A stretch of 37,277 bases of DNA from Clostridiaceae bacterium UBA6085 (GTDB taxonomy: Bacteria > Bacillota > Clostridia > Clostridiales > Clostridiaceae), in assembly GCA_002428605.1 (NCBI GenBank), contig DIXH01000082.1, positions 1 through 37,277 on the forward strand, written 5' to 3'. Positions 14,900-23,252 of this stretch are shown here, piece by piece (positions within the stretch are counted from its first letter, which is position 1; each line of letters starts with the position of its first letter). The notes below the pieces were generated by a model. That model searched no databases, was not told the DNA's origin, and saw only the letters and a program-made list of their open reading frames with translations. The position numbers and the translations under genes were made by a program.

Positions 14900-16072
14900 A
14901 TGGAAGAAAACAGGAACAACCCAAAGGAAGAAAATGAAATGTCGATGATGGATGCGCTGGACAGCTATTCAGTTAAAAGACTGAACGAAGGCGACATATT
15001 GAAGGGCAAGGTGATCAAGGTCACCAAGGACGAGATCTTTGTCAACATCAACCATTTCAGCGATGGAGTGGTATCCAGGGAAGAGCTGACCGATGACCAT
15101 GATGCAGACCTTACCTCATTGTTCTCAGCTGGCGACGACATTGATGTGATCGTCCTTAAGGCTGATGACGGAGAAGGAAATGTAAAGCTGTCGAAGATCA
15201 AGGCCGATGCGATGCTTTCAAGAGATAGCCTGACAGAAGCCTTCGAGAAGGGAACTCCCCTGCAGGTCAGGGTCAAGGAAGTCGTCAAGGGCGGACTCAG
15301 GATGTCATATATGGGAATAGAAGGCTTCATGCCCGCATCCATGGCATCTGACAGGTTTGTCGAGGACCTGAAGTCATTGGAAGGGAAAGTACTTGATGTC
15401 AAGGTAGCAGAGTATGAAGAGGACGGCAGAAGGCTGATTTTCTCAAGGAAAGCCTTCCTTGCTGAAAATAATTCCAAACTCAAGGAGAAGCTCCTTCTCA
15501 CACTGAAGGAAGGGGATACCGTTGATGGCATTGTCGAGAGCGTAGTTCCCTATGGTGCGTTCATCGACCTTGGCGGAGTGACAGGCCTTTGTCACGTAAG
15601 CGACCTCTCATACAAGAGAGTCAGCAATCCGTCTGATGTTGTTTCAGTCGGTGACAAGGTCAGGGTACATATCCTGAAGATCGACAGGAAAAAGGACAGG
15701 ATCTCACTCTCATTGAAGGACAAGGCTGATGACCCCTGGAAATCAAGCCTTTCCGTAAAGAGAGGGGATATCATCCCTGGAACGGTGTCCAAGCTTATAG
15801 ATGCCGGTGCGTTTGTCGCAATCGGTGGCGGACTTGAAGGCTTCGTGCATGTCAGCGAAATAAGCAGCTCGCATGTGTCCAGTCCTAAGGAAGCTCTCAA
15901 GGAAGGACAGGAGGTAAAGGTCCTTGTGCTTGATGTCAATCCTGACAAGCAGAGGGTAAGCCTGTCGATAAAGGATGCCGAAGGAAAGGGAGAAGCCGGA
16001 TACTTCGAGGATGACAACTTAACTCTCGGAGATATGTTCAAGGGACTTCTGGACAAATTCAAGGAGGAATAG
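14900..16072 (+). CDS. Four-domain S1 RNA-binding protein, ribosomal protein S1-like
   Basis: Predicted RNA-binding protein related to S1/YpfD of Firmicutes. Four S1 OB-fold repeats are seen in its 390 residues: EGDILKGKVIKV (near 30), a divergent one with LQVRVKEVVKGGLRMSYMG (near 115), EGDTVDGIVESVVPYGAFID (near 200) and GDIIPGTVSKLIDAGAFVAI (near 290). Domains 3 and 4 have the standard HVSDLS/HVSEIS ending. The start is uncertain: the frame is open from 14792, but the promoter at 14848-14853 excludes that. GTG 14888 and ATG 14900 are possible, and neither has an ideally spaced ribosome binding site (AGGAG is at 14871). The dipeptidase gene follows after 2 bases. Whether it is a true ribosomal S1 or a translation regulator cannot be told. 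Confidence 0.88.
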   Translation: MEENRNNPKEENEMSMMDALDSYSVKRLNEGDILKGKVIKVTKDEIFVNINHFSDGVVSREELTDDHDADLTSLFSAGDDIDVIVLKADDGEGNVKLSKIKADAMLSRDSLTEAFEKGTPLQVRVKEVVKGGLRMSYMGIEGFMPASMASDRFVEDLKSLEGKVLDVKVAEYEEDGRRLIFSRKAFLAENNSKLKEKLLLTLKEGDTVDGIVESVVPYGAFIDLGGVTGLCHVSDLSYKRVSNPSDVVSVGDKVRVHILKIDRKKDRISLSLKDKADDPWKSSLSVKRGDIIPGTVSKLIDAGAFVAIGGGLEGFVHVSEISSSHVSSPKEALKEGQEVKVLVLDVNPDKQRVSLSIKDAEGKGEAGYFEDDNLTLGDMFKGLLDKFKEE

Positions 16073-16074
16073 GA

Positions 16075-17517
16075 ATGGGTGTACTTACAGGATTAAAGCC
16101 TGAAAAGGTGATGAGATTTTTTGAAGAGATATCGATGATCCCAAGAGGTTCCGGGAACGAAAAGGGTATCAGCGACTACCTGAAGGGCTTCGCTGAAGCG
16201 AGGGGTCTTCAGGTTGTTCAGGACGAGGTCCTGAACATAATAATTAAAAAAGGCGGCACCAAAGGCTACGAGGGTTCACCCTCAGTGATACTTCAGGGAC
16301 ATATGGACATGGTCAATGAAAAGAACAAGGATACAGTCCATGACTTCATGAACGACCCCCTCAGGCTCAGAATTGTCGACGACTACATATATGCCACAGG
16401 CACAACTCTTGGCGCGGACAATGGGATAGCAGTTGCTTACGCCCTTGCTGTCCTTGACAGCGACGATATACCACACCCTCCAATAGAGGTACTTGTTACG
16501 GTGGAGGAGGAAACAGGACTATTAGGTGCAGCAAAAGTCGATGGATCGCATTTTTCAGGGAAGATGCTCATTAACCTTGACTCTGAGGAGGAAGGCGTAT
16601 TCCTTGTCAGCTGCGCGGGAGGAGCAAGGCAGATAGTAAGCCTGCCTGTTGTCCGTGAAGCTGCTGGAGGGACTGCCTTCAGGATACTGGTCAGGGGACT
16701 CAGGGGAGGCCATTCAGGAATGGAGATCCATAAGGAAAGAGGCAACTCCAACAAGATCCTGGGAAGGATACTTCATCACCTTTGCAAGAAATACGAGCTG
16801 AGGATAGCGGATCTGTCCGGAGGCTCAAAGATGAATGCGATCCCCAGGGAATCTGAGGCTCTTGTGGTCGTACTAGGAGATACTGAAGGATTTGAAAAGG
16901 AAGTTAGTGTCGTGGCAGGTGTAGCTGCTGCAGAAATCAGGACCCAGGACCCGGGACTGTCTGTGATTGCAGAACCTGCCTCGCTTCCATCGGAGGTCTT
17001 CGATAAGGAGACGACCAGGAAGGCTGAGGAGCTTCTCCTTCTGCTTCCGGATGGAGTGCTTAACTTTTCCCAGGAGATACCAGGTCTTGTGGAGACATCG
17101 CTCAATCTTGGAGTCCTCCAGACGGATGAGGATAGCGTAAAGTTTGAGTTTGCTGTAAGGAGCAGCGTAGAGACCAGGAAAAAGCTGACTATCGAAAAGG
17201 TCAGGGCACTTTCTGCAATCTACGGTGCAGGCTCTGAGATAAGCTCATCATATCCAGGATGGAACTATGACAGGAATTCCAAGATAAGACAGAGGTTCCT
17301 TGATACATACAGGAGATTATACGGAAGAGATGCAGAAGTGAATGCGATACACGCAGGAGTCGAGTGCGGTCTTCTGTCTGAAAAGATAGAAGGACTGGAC
17401 ATGATCTCACTGGGACCTGACATGTACGATGTGCATACTCCTGAGGAACACATAAGCATCTCATCAGTGGCAAGGACTTACGACCTTCTCCTTGAGGTAC
17501 TCAGGGAGCTTAAATAG
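16075..17517 (+). CDS. pepD: Aminoacyl-histidine dipeptidase (Xaa-His dipeptidase, M20 family)
   Basis: Cytosolic di-zinc peptidase predicted to cleave Xaa-His and other dipeptides, recycling peptides taken up or released. The 480 residues have the PepD layout. Metal-site motifs are GHMDMV (His76, Asp78), TLGADNG (Asp115, bridging) and TVEEETG (Glu144-Glu145, catalytic base then ligand); a late His is expected in DVHTPEEH. A dimerisation lid lies in the middle with GLRGGHSGMEI. ATG is 6 bases behind AAGGAGGA, which lies in the last codons of the S1 gene, so expression is coupled. Peptide catabolism fits a fermentative anaerobe (inference). Confidence 0.93.
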   Translation: MGVLTGLKPEKVMRFFEEISMIPRGSGNEKGISDYLKGFAEARGLQVVQDEVLNIIIKKGGTKGYEGSPSVILQGHMDMVNEKNKDTVHDFMNDPLRLRIVDDYIYATGTTLGADNGIAVAYALAVLDSDDIPHPPIEVLVTVEEETGLLGAAKVDGSHFSGKMLINLDSEEEGVFLVSCAGGARQIVSLPVVREAAGGTAFRILVRGLRGGHSGMEIHKERGNSNKILGRILHHLCKKYELRIADLSGGSKMNAIPRESEALVVVLGDTEGFEKEVSVVAGVAAAEIRTQDPGLSVIAEPASLPSEVFDKETTRKAEELLLLLPDGVLNFSQEIPGLVETSLNLGVLQTDEDSVKFEFAVRSSVETRKKLTIEKVRALSAIYGAGSEISSSYPGWNYDRNSKIRQRFLDTYRRLYGRDAEVNAIHAGVECGLLSEKIEGLDMISLGPDMYDVHTPEEHISISSVARTYDLLLEVLRELK

Positions 17518-17536
17518 CGTGAACGTGGAGGCAAAA

Positions 17537-18331
17537 ATGAAGAATTTCAAGGATATCGGATTTTTACGGAAAGAACCCGGCCTTACAGTGATCGATGCAA
17601 GGAAGAGGGATGAATACCTTAAGGACCATTGCAGGGGTTCATACAGCCTTGACCTGGACCTTGACCTCGCAGGTCCGGTCCTTCAGCACGGGGGAAGGCA
17701 TCCGCTGCCGGATATGGCGGTATTTCAGGAAAAGCTAAGGTCAATCGGACTCGAAGATGATTCCAGGGTCATGATCTATGACAACGGCGGCAATGACAGC
17801 GCCGGCAGACTCTGGTGGATGCTGAAGTACTATGGGTTGAAGGACGTCTTCGTCCTTTCCGGGGGGTACTCGGAGTTCGCCGCCGGGGAAAAGGATGCAG
17901 TTGTCCCATTGTCAGAGAAAGGAAACATAACCCTTGTTCCGGATGAGTCAATGACAGCTCCATATGAGGAAATACTGGAATACTCGAAGCAGGACAAGCT
18001 GGAAGGCAAGGTAGTGGTCGACTCACGAAGCGAGGAAAGATGGCGAGGGCTTTTAGAGCCCATCGACAGGAAGAAGGGTCGAATCCCAAATACCATCAAC
18101 ATATTCTACAGGAAATGCTTCAACCCGGACAATTCGCTGAAGGACATGGATTTCATAAAGGCAGCATTTGAAAAGGCCCTGGCCTTCGATGATGTCATAT
18201 TCCACTGCGGATCAGGTGTAACTGCCTGCACCAACATCATGCTTTTTGACGAGCTTGGCAGGAAGAGCCGCCTCTACGTCGGAAGTTTCAGCGACTACAT
18301 AAGCTACGACAACGAACCCTTAAAGGAGTAG
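17537..18331 (+). CDS. Thiosulfate/3-mercaptopyruvate sulfurtransferase (tandem rhodanese)
   Basis: Transfers sulfane sulfur from thiosulfate or 3-mercaptopyruvate to an acceptor thiol. Two rhodanese domains in 264 residues: an inactive N-terminal one (VIDARKRDEYLKDHCRGSY onward) and a C-terminal one with VVDSRSEERW, GRIPNTINI and the active loop CGSGVTAC, with Cys224 as the persulfide-forming residue. The CGSGVT loop resembles mercaptopyruvate sulfurtransferases more than the CRKGVT of classical rhodanese. No signal peptide, so cytoplasmic. ATG at 17537 is 5 bases after TGGAGG; the open frame from 17492 overlaps pepD and lacks a ribosome binding site. The next gene follows with no gap. Confidence 0.9.
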   Translation: MKNFKDIGFLRKEPGLTVIDARKRDEYLKDHCRGSYSLDLDLDLAGPVLQHGGRHPLPDMAVFQEKLRSIGLEDDSRVMIYDNGGNDSAGRLWWMLKYYGLKDVFVLSGGYSEFAAGEKDAVVPLSEKGNITLVPDESMTAPYEEILEYSKQDKLEGKVVVDSRSEERWRGLLEPIDRKKGRIPNTINIFYRKCFNPDNSLKDMDFIKAAFEKALAFDDVIFHCGSGVTACTNIMLFDELGRKSRLYVGSFSDYISYDNEPLKE

Positions 18332-19237
18332 ATGCGTTTGCACATCAAATACTTCGGGATGAGGACAGTTAAGACAGGTCTCGCTGTCCTTGTCTCGTCC
18401 TTCCTGGCAACAATTATTCCAGGCACAGATGCATTCAACATAACATTCGCAAGTGTGATCTGCATCGAGACGTCAATGGTTTCAAGCCTTAAGGCTGGCT
18501 TCAACAGAGTCATAGGAACCTTCATGGGTGCCATGTCAGCCCTTGCCATGCTTTATCTGCCACTGTCCAATCCAGTGAGGATGTCAGTGGGAGTCATGCT
18601 TGTCATTTATGCATGCAACAGGCTCGGCATAAAAAGGTCGATTGGAATAAGCGCTTCCGTAGTCATCCTTATTATTGCAGGCAAAAGGGATGTGACTCCC
18701 CTGGAATATACCATGAGGAGGATCCTTGATACTCTTATGGGTATCGGGGTCGCAACCTTCATTAACCTGGCAATAGCACCGCCTGACCTGATGCGCTCGA
18801 CAAGGGATACATTCAGGAAGTTCAGGGATACAGCCTCGGCTACCATATCCGAGATGCTCTTCCTTGAGCTGGATGAAGGCCTGGCAGACATGACCAGCGA
18901 CCTTGATTCCTTCAAGGCTTCAGTCAAGGCCCTGTCAGAAGAGATCCCCTACCTGAGGAGATATGATGTCGGTGAATCAAGGTATCTCCAGCGGATGGAA
19001 AGACAGGCTGAAAGGGTGTACATCCATCTGGAGTCGCTTGCGATGATGGGAAGGTCACTCCCTGTGACAAGGGAGAACAATGTGATGCTGAGGAACCTTA
19101 TCGGTATCGACTTTCCTGAACGGGAGCTTCCGGATGAAAAAACTGTAGCTGGCGAAACAGCAATCTTCAATTACAATCTGAAGAAGCTCCTGACTGCTTT
19201 TTCGGTTCTTATGAAGGAATATGACAAGACCAGCTAG
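18332..19237 (+). CDS. Aromatic acid exporter family (ArAE/DUF939-like) membrane protein
   Basis: Integral membrane protein of the FUSC/ArAE superfamily, thought to export aromatic or other organic acids; the substrate here is unknown. The N-terminal half (about 10-150) has several hydrophobic helices with the family motif GMRTVKTGLAV, then FASVICIETSMVSSLKAG and RVIGTFMGA. The C-terminal half (about 155-301) is a soluble helical domain with YLRRYDVGESRYLQRM. ATG at 18332 directly follows the sulfurtransferase stop, but AAGGAG is only 3 bases before it; TTG at 18338 has better spacing and may be the true start. It is the last gene of the S1-pepD-sulfurtransferase unit. Confidence 0.85.
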   Translation: MRLHIKYFGMRTVKTGLAVLVSSFLATIIPGTDAFNITFASVICIETSMVSSLKAGFNRVIGTFMGAMSALAMLYLPLSNPVRMSVGVMLVIYACNRLGIKRSIGISASVVILIIAGKRDVTPLEYTMRRILDTLMGIGVATFINLAIAPPDLMRSTRDTFRKFRDTASATISEMLFLELDEGLADMTSDLDSFKASVKALSEEIPYLRRYDVGESRYLQRMERQAERVYIHLESLAMMGRSLPVTRENNVMLRNLIGIDFPERELPDEKTVAGETAIFNYNLKKLLTAFSVLMKEYDKTS

Positions 19238-19283
19238 GGGCATGGAAAAAGCAGCTTTGATCAGCTGCTTTTTTCTATGCCCT
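19236..19283. terminator. Long bidirectional terminator between convergent operons
   Basis: A near-continuous stem: GGGGCAT...GAAAAAGCAGCT on the left with AGCTGCTTTTTTC...ATGCCC on the right, loop TTGATC. Each strand has a GC-rich inner stem followed by five or six T. The outer stem includes bases of both convergent stop codons. Confidence 0.88.
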
Positions 19284-20057
19284 AAGCTGGCTCCTTGAGT
19301 TGAAATATCCCCTGTAGGCCAGATAGCAGGCTATGAAGGCTGCAATAGCAGTTGTTGATAACAGCATGAAGGTAACCATGATCTGGTACCTTATGGCCGT
19401 AAGCGGGCTAGCTCCAGCAAGTATGAGCCCTGACATCATTCCTGGCAGGGATACTATACCAAGTGTCTTAGCTGAATCTACGGTAGGCATCATCGCTGTC
19501 CTTATTGATTCCTTTACGATTTCCCGTGATGCCAGGAAAGGCGACGCACCCAATGACAGCTTTGTCTCGACCTCGTTCCTTCTGTCCTTGAAGGCAGTCC
19601 CCATGAACCGGTAGGAAAGGCCGATTGCAATCATCGAATTGCTTATGATCATCCCTCCGACAGGGATCATCTGCGATGGCACGAACCTCAGTGTTCCTGT
19701 AAGCACAAGTATCCCTAAGGTCACTGCCGTTCCGGTGCCTATTGATGCGAAGGAGATCAGGAATGCATTCTCAATTCCTTTTCCTCGCTTCTTTGAATTG
19801 TATGCCGCATTTAGTATCATTGTCGCAAGAAGGAAAAATGTGAATATGAAGCTCTCAAGTCCGAAGACGTACTCCAGGACATATCCCACAGCAACAAGCT
19901 GCACTATAGCCCTCAGTATGCTTATGATGATGTCCTTCTCAAGCTTCAGATGCTCCCTTAATGATATTGCAAGGGAAATCACTACGAGGATAGAAGAGAA
20001 CGCCAGGGAATACAGGCTTATTTCTGCTTCAGGCAACGCTTTCCACCACCTTTCCAT
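19275..20057 (-). CDS. fetB: FetB-like ABC transporter permease (UPF0014 family)
   Basis: Membrane subunit of an ABC exporter. In E. coli the FetAB homologue is linked to iron homeostasis and peroxide resistance; the substrate here is not shown. About 260 residues with 6-7 hydrophobic segments and the family hallmark LEKDIIISILRAIVQLVAVG, plus LGASPFLASREIVKESIRTA and PGMMSGLILAGASPLTAIRY. The start is uncertain. ATG at 20057 (AGGA 6 bases upstream) overlaps the ATPase gene by 29 bases; TTG at 20036, behind GGTGG, overlaps by 8 and gives a length closer to the family. Either way it is coupled to fetA. Its stop codon lies in the convergent terminator. Confidence 0.9.
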   Translation of the reverse strand: MERWWKALPEAEISLYSLAFSSILVVISLAISLREHLKLEKDIIISILRAIVQLVAVGYVLEYVFGLESFIFTFFLLATMILNAAYNSKKRGKGIENAFLISFASIGTGTAVTLGILVLTGTLRFVPSQMIPVGGMIISNSMIAIGLSYRFMGTAFKDRRNEVETKLSLGASPFLASREIVKESIRTAMMPTVDSAKTLGIVSLPGMMSGLILAGASPLTAIRYQIMVTFMLLSTTAIAAFIACYLAYRGYFNSRSQLRA

Positions 20058-20670
20058 CACGGATCCTAAGCACCCTGTCAGACAGCTCAAGCTGGTCAGG
20101 GTCATGAGTGACCCAGATTATTGTGATCCCTCTGGCTGAAAGGTTCTTTACCGTATTTTCTATCATCCGTGCATTCTCCCTGTCAAGGGAAGCTGTAACC
20201 TCATCAAGCAGCAGTATGTCAGGAGCGATGAGGAGGCTCCTGAGCAGTGCGACCCTCTGCTTTTCCCCTCCTGAGATTACCCGTGACTCCCTGGTAAGAA
20301 TATCCTCAGTAAGTCCTACCTCAGGGAGAAGCTCCCTGATCCTTTTCGTATCCGGGATAGCAGACCTTATCCTGTAAGGAAACTCCAGGTCTTCAATGAC
20401 CGTATCCATGAACAGGGTAGGTGTCTGGAACACGTAGGATACCTTCTGCCGGTATTCCTCAGGGCTGTAATCCAGGATGCTCCTCCCATTTAACCTGATG
20501 CTGCCTGATGTAGGAGACAGCTGGTCTCCAATTATTCGAAGCAGCGTACTCTTGCCGCTTCCTGACGGTCCTGAGACCATAAGAAGCTCGCCTTTTTCCA
20601 CGTGGAAGCTTATGTCCTGAAGTATCGGCTTATTGCCAACCATATAGCTTATATCATTTAATTCAAGCAA
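20029..20670 (-). CDS. fetA: FetA-like ABC transporter ATP-binding protein
   Basis: ATPase subunit of the FetAB-like exporter, at the inner face of the membrane. All ABC motifs are present in 213 residues: Walker A GPSGSGKS at 34-41, Q-loop in SYVFQTP, signature ISGGEKQR at 132-139, Walker B ILLLDE at 152-157 and switch His in WVTHD. The start is TTG at 20670, about 5 bases behind a run of six G. A good minus-strand promoter lies 25 bases further up. It is the first gene of a two-gene operon. The next gene upstream, divergent, is rubrerythrin with a PerR box; together with the iron/peroxide role of FetAB this suggests an oxidative-stress neighbourhood. Confidence 0.92.
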   Translation of the reverse strand: MLELNDISYMVGNKPILQDISFHVEKGELLMVSGPSGSGKSTLLRIIGDQLSPTSGSIRLNGRSILDYSPEEYRQKVSYVFQTPTLFMDTVIEDLEFPYRIRSAIPDTKRIRELLPEVGLTEDILTRESRVISGGEKQRVALLRSLLIAPDILLLDEVTASLDRENARMIENTVKNLSARGITIIWVTHDPDQLELSDRVLRIRDGKVVESVA

Positions 20671-20694
20671 ATCGATCCCCCCTATACCCGGTTA

Positions 20695-20724
20695 ATTATA
20701 AGACATCGTGAGCGAACTTTTCAA
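20695..20724 (-). promoter_or_regulatory. Promoter of the fetAB operon
   Basis: On the minus strand TTGAAA, 18 bases, TATAAT, 25 bases before the fetA start. The rest of the divergent gap (20725-20924) is AT-rich and I can assign nothing in it apart from a doubtful nine-codon frame at 20822-20851 behind GAGGTTGAGG. Confidence 0.7.
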
Positions 20725-20924
20725 CTTTTGTGCAATAATTGACCAGCATCAGTAAAGTTAACAGAAATTATACTTGCATATGAATATTATTTATCCTGCA
20801 GGAGGTATAATAGAGGTTGAGGTGATAATGGTTATATTCCAGTTCAGTTGATTTAGGATGTCAGGGTATTTTTGTTAAGTTTACCACAGATTTTATACTG
20901 CTTGACTTAGTACTCCCGATCTTC

Positions 20925-20953
20925 TTGACAATTGCTCTGATAATAACTATTAT
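20925..20953 (+). promoter_or_regulatory. Strong SigA-type promoter of rubrerythrin
   Basis: TTGACA (perfect -35), 17 bases, TATTAT (5 of 6). The start site should be near 20960, inside the PerR-like box. Confidence 0.8.
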
Positions 20954-20957
20954 TATA

Positions 20958-20972
20958 TTATAATCGTTATAA
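20958..20972. promoter_or_regulatory. PerR box
   Basis: TTATAAT-C-GTTATAA matches the 7-1-7 PerR consensus TTATAATNATTATAA with one mismatch (G for A at the ninth base). It covers the predicted start site of rubrerythrin, a position that would block transcription. A second, weaker palindrome, ATAATAA-CTA-TTATTAT (20940-20956), overlaps the -10 and may be a second Fur-family site. Confidence 0.72.
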
Positions 20973-20987
20973 ACAGGAGGAATGCAA

Positions 20988-21575
20988 ATGAGCTCATGTA
21001 AAGGATCAAAGACAGCGGAAAATCTTCTCAAGGCTTTTGCCGGAGAATCACAGGCGAGAAGCAGGTACGTTTACTATGCAAGTGTAGCCAAGAAGGAAGG
21101 ATATCTGAGGATTGCCGACATTTTCAATGAGACAGCTGAAAATGAGAAGGAACATGCAAAGAGATTCTACAAGTTCCTGGTAAAAGACCTTAACGACACC
21201 ATGCTTGAAATCACCGCAGCATACCCTGTAGGACTATTCGAGGACACTCTGTCCAATCTTAAGGCTGCAGCTGCAGGCGAGCACGAAGAGTGGACGGATC
21301 TCTATCCTTCATTTGCCAAGACTGCAAGGGAAGAGGGCTTCAATGACGTAGCGCTTGCCTTTGACAACATATCGAAGGTTGAGAAGGAGCATGAGGAAAG
21401 ATACAGCACACTCGCGGCTCTTGTAGGTGGCGGCGAGTACTTCAAGAGGTCAGAGCCTGTGCTTTGGAAGTGCAACAACTGCGGATATATATTCGAAGGA
21501 CTTGAAGCGCCTGCGAAGTGCCCTGCATGCCTGCACGACAGGTCATACTTCGAAGTAGCCAGCAAAGCCTGGTAG
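20988..21575 (+). CDS. rbr: Rubrerythrin
   Basis: Non-haem iron peroxidase that reduces hydrogen peroxide in anaerobes. The N-terminal ferritin-like four-helix domain (about 1-145) has the di-iron motifs GESQARSRYVYYA and ETAENEKEHAKRFY, with the second half repeating the pattern in KVEKEHEERY. The C-terminal rubredoxin-like domain has Cys162, Cys165, Cys178 and Cys181 (CNNC...CPAC) for one iron. This is the classical order, not the reverse rubrerythrin of some clostridia. ATG at 20988 is 7 bases behind AGGAGG; ATG at 20982 is only one base away and is rejected. It is flanked by a strong promoter with a PerR box and a terminator, so it is monocistronic and likely peroxide-inducible. Confidence 0.96.
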   Translation: MSSCKGSKTAENLLKAFAGESQARSRYVYYASVAKKEGYLRIADIFNETAENEKEHAKRFYKFLVKDLNDTMLEITAAYPVGLFEDTLSNLKAAAAGEHEEWTDLYPSFAKTAREEGFNDVALAFDNISKVEKEHEERYSTLAALVGGGEYFKRSEPVLWKCNNCGYIFEGLEAPAKCPACLHDRSYFEVASKAW

Positions 21576-21600
21576 AAAACAATATCAAACATATCGCATG

Positions 21601-21635
21601 AAAAACCGGTGTCGCAAAAGTGGCACCGGCTTTTT
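21601..21635 (+). terminator. Terminator after rubrerythrin
   Basis: CCGGTG pairs with CACCGG, extended by wobble pairs, flanked by AAAAA and followed by TTTTT. Confidence 0.88.
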
Positions 21636-21841
21636 AACGTCCTATATTCTTGGCTGTTACTAAAATATTACTATCAGGGAATCTTTCCTGAGAATGAAAT
21701 ACCTGCTCCCTCGCAAAATGGATACAGATAGCATTATTTTCAACACTTCCGCCAGAAACCATACCGCTGACTCTTGATCGGTCGAATTAACTTTTTCAAA
21801 CCAGCCGGGTCTTAAAAAACATTGAAAATAAATCATGGTTC
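21636..21841. other. Intergenic stretch with nothing recognised
   Basis: Between the rubrerythrin terminator and the maf promoter I see no supported gene, RNA structure or repeat, only AT-rich sequence and weak hairpins around CAGGGAATC/TTTCCTG. Confidence 0.5.
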
Positions 21842-21870
21842 TTGTAGATTGTCATTGTGAATGTTACACT
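21842..21870 (+). promoter_or_regulatory. Promoter of the maf-radC-mre unit
   Basis: TTGTAG, 17 bases, TACACT, with TGT immediately before the -10. Transcription would begin near 21877, which excludes the in-frame ATG at 21861 as the maf start. Confidence 0.6.
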
Positions 21871-21938
21871 ATATGAGACGAAAAAGGAGCGGCCTCAGGC
21901 TGTTTCATTTTGAGTCCCATGCTTTTGGAGGTGGAACA

Positions 21939-22520
21939 TTGAGATTTGTCCTTGCATCGGCGTCTGAAAGAAGACAGGAACTTCTGAGGCGCATTCTGCC
22001 TGAATATGAGATAATGGCCTCAAGCTTCGATGAGAGTCTGGTTCCCTATAAGGGTGACGAATCAGCCTATGTGATTGAGCTGTCGAGGTCAAAATCCAAT
22101 AGTGTCAGGAATGTTTACAGAATGGCAGATGATGTCATCATCATCGGGTCAGACACCATAGTGTCCCTTGATGGGACCATCTATGGCAAGCCTTGTGACA
22201 GGGAAGATGCTTCCGTGATGATAAGGTCAATGTCAGGAAAATGGCATAGCGTATACTCCGGAATCTCTATCATATCAGCTGACGGCAATACCGACAGCAG
22301 CTTCTCGGTAAGGACTGATGTCAAATTCATGGAAATGACCGATGCTGAAATGGAAGAATACCTTGACACCCTTGATTGGGAAGGCAAGGCAGGAGGGTAC
22401 GGCATACAGGGTGAGAGCTCGAAATATATAGAAGAGATCAGAGGTGACTATTACAATGTGATGGGTCTGCCGCTGAATTCCCTGTACAAGAATCTCAAGG
22501 AACTTGATATTCTAGGTTGA
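21939..22520 (+). CDS. maf: Maf-family nucleoside triphosphate pyrophosphatase
   Basis: Cytoplasmic house-cleaning enzyme that hydrolyses non-canonical or pyrimidine nucleoside triphosphates to monophosphates; linked to septum inhibition in Bacillus. The 193 residues start with RFVLASASERRQELL (Maf motif), then SDTIVSLDGTIYGKP with the catalytic Asp/Lys region, and DWEGKAGGYGIQG near the end. The start is TTG at 21939, 7 bases after GGAGG; the upstream in-frame ATG at 21861 lies before the predicted transcription start. It heads the classical maf-radC-mreBCD order. Confidence 0.93.
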   Translation: MRFVLASASERRQELLRRILPEYEIMASSFDESLVPYKGDESAYVIELSRSKSNSVRNVYRMADDVIIIGSDTIVSLDGTIYGKPCDREDASVMIRSMSGKWHSVYSGISIISADGNTDSSFSVRTDVKFMEMTDAEMEEYLDTLDWEGKAGGYGIQGESSKYIEEIRGDYYNVMGLPLNSLYKNLKELDILG

Positions 22521-22549
22521 TGGAACGGGTCATAATCCAGGAGGTTTTT

Positions 22550-23230
22550 ATGGAAACAAGGATCATGGATATGCCCGAAATGGAAAGACCCCAGGAAAGG
22601 CTGCTCAGGTACGGAGCAGAAAGCCTTTCCAACAGCGAGCTTCTCGCTGTAATCCTTCGTACCGGAACCAAGGATGAAAATGTCATCGCGATGTCTCACC
22701 GGCTGATTTCCATATTCAGTGGAATCAACGGACTGCTTGAGGCCTCCAAGGAGGAGCTCATGGAGGTAAAGGGGATCAAGGAAGCAAAAGCATGCCAGAT
22801 ACTCTCTGTAGCTGAACTTTCAAAGAGATTCCTTACCTACAGGTCAGGTGATTCATTGAGGATAACATCTCCTGATACGGCAGCCAATCTCCTCATGGTC
22901 GAGATGAGGAGCTACAGGAAGGAAGTGCTGAAGGTCGTCCTCCTCAATACCAAGAACATGGTGATCGGAGTGACATCGGCATCCGTTGGAAGCCTTAACT
23001 CATCAATAGTGCATCCTCGGGAGATATTCAAGGAAGCAATCAGGAAGAGCGCATCATCTATAATTCTTGCACACAACCACCCGTCAGGGGATCCTGCTCC
23101 GAGCAGCGAGGATATCGCTGCCACTGAAAGGATCAGGGAAGCAGGCAAGATAATAGGGATCGAGCTTCTCGACCATATCATAATAGGTGATGGAACCTAC
23201 ATAAGCTTGAAAGAAAAGAATTTACTTTGA
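22550..23230 (+). CDS. radC: RadC-family JAB/MPN-domain protein
   Basis: Widely conserved protein once linked to DNA repair; its biochemical role is still unsettled. 226 residues. A helix-hairpin-helix-like N-terminal part (MEVKGIKEAKACQIL) precedes a JAMM/MPN domain with HNHPSGDPAPSSED, the His-x-His-x(10)-Asp metal motif. RPQERLLRYGAESLSNSELLAV is represented by its typical opening. ATG at 22550 lies 5 bases behind AGGAGG; the earlier in-frame ATG at 22517 overlaps maf without a ribosome binding site. It is 22 bases before mreB. Confidence 0.93.
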   Translation: METRIMDMPEMERPQERLLRYGAESLSNSELLAVILRTGTKDENVIAMSHRLISIFSGINGLLEASKEELMEVKGIKEAKACQILSVAELSKRFLTYRSGDSLRITSPDTAANLLMVEMRSYRKEVLKVVLLNTKNMVIGVTSASVGSLNSSIVHPREIFKEAIRKSASSIILAHNHPSGDPAPSSEDIAATERIREAGKIIGIELLDHIIIGDGTYISLKEKNLL

Positions 23231-23252
23231 CAGACTGAAAGGAGAAAAATCA

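Noticed and set aside
14965..15531. Minus-strand frame of 188 codons opposite the S1-domain gene
   Set aside because: Ser-rich shadow of an acidic/basic gene; the plus-strand frame has four S1 domains.
19639..20139. Plus-strand frame of 166 codons over fetB/fetA
   Set aside because: Opposite two well-supported ABC transporter genes; no ribosome binding site and no domain seen.
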